17,391 nucleotides of DNA from CAZUGO01 sp964619935 (GTDB lineage Bacteria > Planctomycetota > Phycisphaerae > UBA1845 > CAIVHJ01). A program made the translations under genes and the position numbers. Below the pieces are notes generated by a model. The model saw only the letters and a program-made list of their open reading frames with translations. It ran no database searches and was not told where the DNA came from. Below, piece after piece: positions 6,572-14,300 of the stretch (its first letter is position 1; each line of letters begins with the position of its first letter). Where the stretch lies: NCBI GenBank assembly GCA_964619935.1, contig CAZUGO010000024.1, positions 1 to 17,391 of the forward strand. Direction: 5' to 3'.

Positions 6572-7453
6572 ATGTTGACGCTGACCTTCCTGGGCGTCGG
6601 GTCCGCCTTCGCCAAGCGGAACTACAACGCCAATGCCTTGATCGAGGCCTGGAACACCGGGCCGGACCACCAGGCCAAGCCCGACGATTTGCTGCTGGTC
6701 GATTTTGGCGGCCTGGGACCGCGGGCCCTCCACGAGCTGAAGGCCACCCCGGGCTTTGCCTACCTGGATATCGGCGGGCGGATCAACTACCCGGCCATCC
6801 GACGGATCTTCATCACCCACCAGCACGCCGACCACATCGGCGGCCTGGAAGAACTGGCCCTGATGAACACCTACATGTTCGCGGACCCCCAAACCGACCG
6901 CGGTTTCAAGCCGCAGATCATCAGCTCGATCAATGTGTTCGTGAACCTGTGGGATTCGTCGCTCAAGGGCGGCCTGGGCGCCATCCAGGGGCGGCATGCC
7001 CTGCTGCAGGACTACTTCTTCATCCTGTCGCTGGGCCAGCAGCGGCAGCGGCACGACAGCTTCACTCTGCTGAAGCGCTACCGCTTCGACATTTTCCCGA
7101 CCGACCACATCCAGGTGGAACGTAAGTACGACTGGCCGTCGTTCGGGCTGTACCTCACCGACACGCGCAGCGGGCAAACGGTGTTCTTTTCGGGCGACAC
7201 CCGCTACGATTACCCAGCCTACGCCTCGATGATGCAGCAGGCCGGCCTGTGCTTTCACGACGTCCAACTGTTTGATCAGCGCGACCCGGTGCACCCCTTG
7301 ATCAGCGACCTGCGCACCATGCCACCGGAAATCAAGGCCAAGACGCTGTTGTATCACTACGGCGACGACTGGGACGCCGGGCCGTTCGACTTCGTGGGCG
7401 ACGAGTTCCGCGGGTTTGCCGAGCCGCACCGGCGGTATGTGCTGTTCGAGTAA
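6572..7453 (+). CDS. Metallo-beta-lactamase-fold hydrolase
   Basis: Predicted 293-residue cytoplasmic enzyme. It opens with the MBL first strand and turn (MLTLTFLGVGSAFAKRN). The metal motif HxHxDH is at His83, His85, Asp87 and His88 (ITHQHADHIGGLEEL). The later motifs are Asp209 in VFFSGDTRYD and His262 in LLYHYGD, giving a full set for two metal ions; His179 (PTDHIQ) is a further candidate. Length and SGDT motif resemble RNase Z-like and phosphodiesterase-like members, but the substrate cannot be read from sequence. The start is fixed by gaggag 8 bases upstream of the ATG at 6572; a longer in-frame opening from 5996 overlaps the zinc-ribbon gene and is spurious. The gap from the previous gene is 242 bases, so co-transcription is possible but not shown. 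Confidence 0.92.
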   Translation: MLTLTFLGVGSAFAKRNYNANALIEAWNTGPDHQAKPDDLLLVDFGGLGPRALHELKATPGFAYLDIGGRINYPAIRRIFITHQHADHIGGLEELALMNTYMFADPQTDRGFKPQIISSINVFVNLWDSSLKGGLGAIQGRHALLQDYFFILSLGQQRQRHDSFTLLKRYRFDIFPTDHIQVERKYDWPSFGLYLTDTRSGQTVFFSGDTRYDYPAYASMMQQAGLCFHDVQLFDQRDPVHPLISDLRTMPPEIKAKTLLYHYGDDWDAGPFDFVGDEFRGFAEPHRRYVLFE

Positions 7454-7496
7454 CCCGGGGCCTGGGTCGGGGCCGCTGATCGGGCCGCCCCCGGGT
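7453..7496 (+). terminator. GC-rich hairpin overlapping the hydrolase stop
   Basis: An 8-bp perfect inverted repeat (acccgggg at 7453-7460, ccccgggt at 7489-7496) encloses a GC-rich loop with further pairing. No T-run follows, so it may be a Rho-assisted terminator or stabiliser. Confidence 0.35.
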
Positions 7497-7544
7497 ACGG
7501 TCCGGGCCCATGCCGGGACCACGCTGCCCCCGGTGTGATCACGC

Positions 7545-7572
7545 TAGACCGACTTGCCGAAAGCAGTATAAT
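7545..7572 (+). promoter_or_regulatory. Promoter of the tRNA-Cys gene
   Basis: A perfect TATAAT at 7567-7572 is preceded by tagacc (7545-7550) with a 16-base spacer. Predicted transcription start is near 7579, about 35 bases before the tRNA. Confidence 0.65.
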
Positions 7573-7614
7573 GGCAGCACTCGGAACCCCGCTGCGGGCC
7601 CCCCCGAGTTTCCC

Positions 7615-7688
7615 GGCGACGTGCCCGAGTGGACCAAGGGAGCGGATTGCAAATCCGTGATTCGCGGGTTCGAATCCCGCCGTCGCCT
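7615..7688 (+). tRNA. trnC: tRNA-Cys (anticodon GCA)
   Basis: All four arms fold. The acceptor stem is ggcgacg/cgtcgcc, the D arm starts with ccc and closes with ggg, and the anticodon stem gcgga/tccgt carries loop ttgcaaa with anticodon GCA. The T arm is gcggg-ttcgaat-cccgc. The discriminator is T at 7688, the known identity base of tRNA-Cys. CCA is not encoded. It is an ordinary Cys tRNA and not tRNA-Sec, whose anticodon would be TCA with longer acceptor and variable arms. Confidence 0.96.
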
Positions 7689-7700
7689 GTCAACCCCTTC

Positions 7701-7725
7701 GACCCGCATGCTTCAGCATGGGGTC
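7701..7725 (+). terminator. Strong hairpin after tRNA-Cys
   Basis: A 10-bp interrupted stem (gaccc/gggtc and catgc/gcatg, one bulged G, loop ttca) begins 13 bases after the tRNA. It could end the tRNA transcript or guide 3' processing. No T-run follows. Confidence 0.4.
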
Positions 7726-7902
7726 TGCACCCAAGACGGCTCCGCGGGGCTGCGGACCTCAATCACCGGACGGCCACTGCGGGTCATCGGACCCCACGAT
7801 GAAGCGACGCTGCCGCGTAGGGACCGAAAAGGCGCGGTCCGAGCCCGGCGCTCCAAATGCACAGGCATGCGCGCTGGACGGAGGCCTGCGCTTGCGGTGG
7901 TC
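7726..7902. other. Convergent gap between tRNA-Cys and response regulator
   Basis: About 180 bases without a supported gene. No clear terminator for the minus-strand response regulator is visible. Confidence 0.4.
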
Positions 7903-8337
7903 TCAGTGGACCGACCCATCCAAGACCCGAGCCACCAGGCTGAGCACCACGCGGGTTTCAAAGGGCTTCCGTAAGAAGCAGTCGCCGCCCACCGCCGAGG
8001 ACATTTCCGGCAGATAGCGCCGCACGATCGGGTCCTCTGCTCCGGTCAGAAAGATGATCGGCAGGTCATGGGTCCGCTTGATGGTCTCGCACACCTCGAA
8101 CCCGTCCATGCCCGGCATCTTGACGTCCAGCAGCACCACGTCGGTGGTTCCCTGATTGACAATGCCGATGGCCTGGGCGCCATTGCAGGCGGTGTTGGCC
8201 CGGTAACCGAATGACTCCAGCCGAACCCGAAGCCCACGGCGAATGCCAATGTCGTCATCCACGACCAACACGCACGGCGGTCGGGTGCGGCCGTACCCAT
8301 CCACGATCATCCCGGCCTTGCGGCAGGCTGCGAACAT
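7903..8337 (-). CDS. Single-domain response regulator (CheY-like receiver)
   Basis: Predicted 144 residues consisting of a receiver domain only. All key residues are present: the acidic cluster Asp27-Asp29 (VLVVDDD), phospho-acceptor Asp71 (VVLLDVKMPGMDGF), Thr98 (FLTGAED) and Lys124 (LRKPF). There is no output domain, so it likely signals by protein contact or acts as a phosphate shuttle. The start at 8337 has ggggagg close upstream. A longer form starting at 8388 would overlap the stop of the giant gene as TGATG and add 17 unlike residues; translational coupling from that site is possible. No histidine kinase is in the window. It is the only gene in reach of the giant surface-protein transcript, so a role tied to that protein or to attachment is inference. 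Confidence 0.9.
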   Translation of the reverse strand: MFAACRKAGMIVDGYGRTRPPCVLVVDDDIGIRRGLRVRLESFGYRANTACNGAQAIGIVNQGTTDVVLLDVKMPGMDGFEVCETIKRTHDLPIIFLTGAEDPIVRRYLPEMSSAVGGDCFLRKPFETRVVLSLVARVLDGSVH

Positions 8338-8387
8338 TGAACCTCCCCGTGGGGCTCGCTTGAGCAGTGCCCCGGCGCCCCTGAGCA

Positions 8388-11300
8388 TCAGGGCACGATC
8401 ACGGCGGCCGACACCTCCGAAGAATCCCCATTGGCATCCGTTTGCACGGCGACGATGTACTGCCCAGTCGTTAGGGTCAGTTCGATGATCGACCAGTTGC
8501 CGCTTCCGTCCGCCTCTACCGTGTCGACGTATGCGAGGCAGTCGCTGTCGCCGTCGCTGTTGCTGAACAGATCGATCTTCGCACCGGCCGCCGCCCCGGA
8601 ACCGTCCACCTGGGTGGTCATCACCGTGTCGATCGTCGGGCTGCCCAGGTTGTTGTTGCCGTTCGAATTCAGATCGATGGCAATGTCGCCGTTACTGTAG
8701 ATCAGATTCTGCCGCAGGGAGTTGTAATCCGCGTTGGTCCCGGTGACCTCGATACCGGCGTCGCCGCATCCGGTGATGATGTTGGGATCGCCGTCACCGC
8801 CGCCACCGATGGTATTGGAGCTGCCGCTGACATGGACGCAGTCGGCGTTGCTGCCGCTGAAGTTCTGGATGATCAGGCCCTTGACCACGTTGTTGTCGCC
8901 GGTGACGTCCAGGCCGTGATCGTTGATCCCCAGGTCGCTGTCCGAGTCTTCAATGATCACGCCGGCGCCGGCGCCGCTGAGGATGACATTGTCGACATCC
9001 AGGACCGGCAATGCCGAGCCATCCACGTCGATGGTCGCCGGGCTGCCCGGCGGGAACACCGCGATCGAGAAGGTGATGGCATCGCCATCGGCGGCCGCCA
9101 GCAGGGCTTCACGAAGCGAGATCTTGCCGTCGGCGCCTGGGGCTGCCTCCAGGGCGGCCTTGCTGGTGGTGGTGCCATCGACGACGTCGCTGGTGGTGTC
9201 GACCACCATGGACTCGACGACCCCGGGCGCGCCCAGCTGGGACGAATTGCCGTTGACCAGCGTTTGAACCGCCACGACACCATGCCCGATGGTAAGCGAC
9301 AGGCCCGACAACGACCAATTGCCGCCGCCGTCGGCGATCGCCGCACCCAAGTAGATGGCACAATCACTGTCCGCGTCGGGATTCGAAAACACGTCGACGG
9401 TCGCACCCGCTTGAGCCCCGGAACCGACAACCTGCGTCGTGGATGCCGAGTTCACCAGCGGGCCGATCAGGTTCTCATTCGCGCCACCCTCGATACGGAT
9501 GTTCGACGCGGCGTTGCTGTGGAGGATATTCGCACGCCAGGTGTTGAAGTCCGCTGAGGCGCCCTTCCCGTGGATGCCGCGATCGGCATTGTACGCCATG
9601 AGGTTCTCCTCCCCGGCCGTCGTCGAACCAATGATGCTCGACCGTGAGTTCTCGATCCTCAAGCCGGTCCGGCCGTTGCCCAAATCGGCGGTCCCGGTGA
9701 TGTCCGTACCAATGTAGTTTCCCTTGAAGACGTTGCTGTCGCTGGCCCCATCCTTCAGCTTGATGCCATCCTTGAGGCTTGCCGAGATCAGGTTGCCGTA
9801 ACCGTCATCGCGGTCACCGCCGACCACGGTCGAATCCGTCTTGTCCAGCAGAATACCTTCTTCCAAGTTCGCCAGGGCGGTCGCACCGGTGATATCGGTG
9901 CCGATGTAGTTCCCGTACATCGCCGTGCCGTTGGCCGTATCGACCTTGATGCCCTGCTTGGAGTTGCCGGAGATGAGGTTGCCCTCGCCGGCCGCGGGGC
10001 CGCCGATGACGTTGTTGTGGGCGTTGGACTCGATCAGAATGCCCTCGTTGACATTGCCATAGGCCGCGGTCCCGCTGAGGGTCGTGCCGATCAGGCAGCC
10101 CTTGACGATGTTGCCGGTGGCCGGTGCGCCGCTGATCATGATGCCGCGGCCGTTGGACGACACCACGCAGCCCTGGCCCAGACCGTTGGCGGCCGCCCCG
10201 TTGTACGTACCCCCGATGGTATTCGACGCGCCCGTGATGTAGATCCCAATGCTGTTGTTGTCGTCGTCGAAGTCCAGGACCTGCAGCCCGCGCACGATGT
10301 TGCTCGACCCGCTGATCACCAGACCGCTCTCGCTGCCGCCCAGGTCGCTGTCGGTGTCTCGCAGGATCACGCCGGAATCGGAGGCATCGATGAGCACGCC
10401 GCTGTCGTTCAGCGTGGGCAACGGGGACGAGTCGACGTCGATCGTTGCCGGCGTCGCCGGTGGAAACACCGTCGGGTCGAAGTACACTTCGTCGTTATTG
10501 CCCAGCAGCGTCAGGGCGTCGCGCAGCGAGCAGTCGCCGTTGGTGCAACTGCCGTCGTTCTCATCCGCCAGCGTGTTGATGTAATAGGCGACCTTGCGTG
10601 GCGTCGACGTCTCGGAACTGTCGCCGTCGCCATCGGTCTGGATGGCGACCGCGTATTCCCCGGTGGTCAGGCTCAGCCCGCCGAGCGTCCAGTCCCCGCT
10701 GCCGTCGGCGGTGGTGCTGCCCAGATAGACCTCGCAGTTGCTGTTGCCGTCGTTATTGCCGAAGACCTCGATGGTGGCGTTGGCCACCGCGGTCCCGCGC
10801 ACTTGCACCGGCACCGCCCGGCTGATCACCGGCGGCGTGCGATCGTCGTTGGCGCCGTCACCGGCCAACTCCACCGAACCGCCGCTGTTGCCGTGGATCA
10901 GGTTCCGAAGCCAGGAGTTGCCGTCGGCGGTGGCACCGCCGGCGTAGATGCCGGCCGCCCCGTTGGCGGTAATGGTATTGGCCTGACCGGCGGCCGTTCC
11001 GCCGATGGTGTTGGACGCCCCGGTAATGGTGATGCCGTCGCTCGATGCGCCGGCATCGAAATTGCTGATGGTCAACCCGTAGACGCTGTTGCCGTCGCCG
11101 CTGATGGTCAATCCGTCAGCGCCGTTGGCCAAGTCGTTGTCGGTGTCGCGGAGGGTCACGCCTAGGGTGGTCGCGTCAATGGTGACGTTATCATCATCAA
11201 GGGTCGGCAGGGCCGAACCGTCCACGTCGATCACCGCCTGCTGGCAGGCGTCAAAGGTCCCGACGTCGAACGTGATGGTCTCGCCGTCGGCCACGTCGGT

Positions 11301-14300
11301 CAGGGCCTGCCGCAAGGTGGTGGCGCTCAGGGTGTCGGCGGTGCTGTTGACCCAGTGTTCGGCCATCACCGCGTCCACGGCGAGGTAATCATCCTCTCCG
11401 GCGCCACCCTCGACGGTGCCGTCGCCATCGATATCCGCGGGGAGCCCGGCGGTGGTGCTGCCGTCTCGGGCAGCGACTGCCGCGCGATCCGCTGCATCGA
11501 CATCGCGATCCCCATCCACATCACCCAGCAGTGCGTACACCGCGAACTCGGCATCGCCTCCGGCCGTGCCGTTGCCGCTGGGCAGCGTACCGTTGCTGAT
11601 GTCCGAAATCTCACCGTCCAGAGCCTCGCCCTGGTAGTCGACGACCTTGTTGGCCACGTGGTCGGCCAGGACGTGGATGCGAATGCCCTGGCGCTCATAA
11701 GTTCCCGCCGGCCAGCTCAGCGTGACTTTGAACGGCGGCAGGCTGGCCGCCGAGGTGTCCAGGGTCGGAGCGGTCCCCAGGGCGGCGCTGTCGCACAGAT
11801 TGCGGAACTCAAAACTGCTCAACCCGTTCAAGGAGGGCGCCCGGTTGAAGTACAGGTTCACCTCGGTGATCCCGCCGTCGCGGGCTTGAACGATTCCAGG
11901 GCTGCTATAGCTGGTGCTGTTGTTCCTGACCCCACCCTCGCCGACATCGATGCCGACCAGGCGCAGCGACGGGGCCTGGGACGCCCGCCCCGTGTTGCCG
12001 AACGCCCCCAGATTGGGAAATCCACCGTCGTTGCCGGGCTCGTCGCTGACCGTACCGTTTCCCAAGTCGATCAATGAGCTGGGTGCCCCGGAGTCGGCCG
12101 CGACCACGCACGCGCCCAGCCCGGCCAGTTCCGGTTCTCCGCTCAAGTCGACGAAGCCGACGTATCCGGCGGTGTTGGCCAGAATGTCGGCATGGCAACT
12201 CCCGTTGGCTCGATTGCTCTTCAGGAAGTAGTTGTCGGGGTACAGCTCATAGCAGCGGGTGTCGGCGGCGTCGGCGTCACACGGACCCACGCCGCCGTTG
12301 GACTCGTCGCTGGTGTCGGCGGCAAAGAGCGGATCGCGGCTGACGTTGCTGCTGCATTGGGCCGCCACGTTCTCGCCGCAGCTCTCCAGGCCGCTGCCCC
12401 AGGGGGTCGGCGTGCTGCCGTCGGTATCGACAAAACCCCAGACGTTGTTGTTGTTGACCGCCGCGCCCCCACCGAGGGTACCGCTGCCTCCGGAAAAGGC
12501 GATGCCGTAGCCGGTGATCCCGGTGGTATAGCGCGGCGTGGCCAATTGGCCGGGCTGTCCGGTGGCCCGGTTGTCCTCGGTGACCACCACGATGTTGTTT
12601 TCGACGGTGCCCGAGAATCCGCTGACCAACAGGATGCCGACCGTGCCGTCGCGGACCGTGGCCGCGGTCATGGCATCGGCGGTGGTGCCGCCGGTGTTGT
12701 AGGGGTTGACCACCGTGTTGTTCGCGAGGGTCCCGCTGGTCTGCACCCGGATGCCGACGCGCGTGCCGAACACGATGTTGTGGGTGATCTCGATCTCGGT
12801 CCCGGCGCCGCCGTTCTGGATGTAGATACCGGCTGGGGCCCGGCTGAAGTAGCGCCAGCCGCCGCCGAAATTGGCGGATTGGGCGTTGTAGTCGTGGGTC
12901 TCCGGCCAGACCGCATCGCTGGCGATGTGCCCCCAGTAGGGCCAGCCGCCGATGATGTTCATCCGGGCGGTGACGTACGCCGCATCGCTGAACACGCCCT
13001 GCCCGGTGGTGATCAGGTTGTTTTCGACGAGGTGGGCAGCGCCCGAGGCGCTGCCGCCGATGATTCGAATGTTGTAGCCCGGCAGGTCCGAATGGTGCAG
13101 GTAACAGTTGCGGATGGTGACGTTGCCGTCGTCGCTGTCGTTCTGATCCCCGTCCCAGCGAATATTGTCGAGACGCGTGAAGCTGATGGTCACATTGTCG
13201 AGGACCACGTCGTCGACGTCGTCGCCGCTGATGTACACCCCGTAGCCGCTGCTGCGCCCGCCGGCGCCCTTGGCGTTTTCCCCGCCGGTGCCGTCGTTGC
13301 GCTTTCCACTGATCTCCAGGTTGCGCAGGGTCACGCCCGAGGCCGTAATGGTCACGATGTCGCCGCCGGTGCTCGGGCCGATGCAGGTGGCGCTGACCGG
13401 CGTGGTCGAATCGCCCTGGAGCGTCAAATTGGGCACGTTGATGGTGATGTGCTCGTTGTAGCAGTTATTGTCGGTATGTGCCGGGGCGTACTGGGTGTCG
13501 TCGTTGAGGTACAGGGTGATGATGTCGCCGTCACCGGCGACATTGATGGCGCTCTGGATGGTGTTGTAATCGCAGTTCGACCCTTTGCAGGCCCCCGCCG
13601 CCGCCGGGCCGACGCTCAAGCCGGCACTTTCGACGCTTACCGCATAGAAGGTTCCCGGAGCGCTCTGGTTGTTGTACTCCGTGACCACCCAGTCGGCCGA
13701 ACGGGGGGCATCGGCAAGCCGCAGCTCGTCCAACATTCCGTCAAAGAAGCGGGCCCCGGCCACGTCGGTATCGGCGTCGCGCCCACCGAAGCGCAGTTCG
13801 GCGCTGTAGTTGAGGTCCAGGGCGTTGGACCCACCGCCCCCGACACTCGAGTTGGTGGCATTGGCACCATTGATGTAGACCTTGTTGTTGGCGGCATTGC
13901 TGCTGTCGGTGGTCGCTACGAAGTGATACCACTGGCCGGCGGTCCAACTGGTCTGGGTGGTCCAGACGTAGCGGTAGGCCATGCCGCCAGCCCCGTCCTC
14001 GATCTTGAAGACCAGCGATCCGTCGGACGGCTCCGACTTGGTGTAGTCGGTACCGACCAGGGCAATGTGCATGTTGTGATCGGCGTCGCCGTATTTCTCG
14101 GCGATCAACAGCGAGGTCGCCGACGCGCTGTTGAACGTGGTGTCCAGTTTGAACCATCCTGAGAGGGTCAGGTTACTGGCGATGTCCAGCGAGGCGTCCG
14201 GCGGCACGCGCAGCCAGTCGTCGGTCCCGTCGAGATTCAGCCCGTTGACGACCCGGCCCGTCGTGGAGCTGCCGCCCAACCCGCGGGCGTCGTTGTTCTC

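Noticed and set aside
7615..7688. Possibility that the tRNA is tRNA-Sec serving the candidate selenoprotein
   Set aside because: The anticodon is GCA, the acceptor stem is 7 bp and the variable arm is short: an ordinary tRNA-Cys.
7510..7974. 154-codon plus-strand frame
   Set aside because: It runs straight through the tRNA-Cys gene and its promoter, and its product shows no family features.
12192..14162. 656-codon open frame on the plus strand
   Set aside because: It is antisense to the giant gene. Its Val/Gly/Ala/Asp-rich, domain-free sequence is the mirror of Asp/Gly/Thr/Asn-rich coding in GC-rich DNA.
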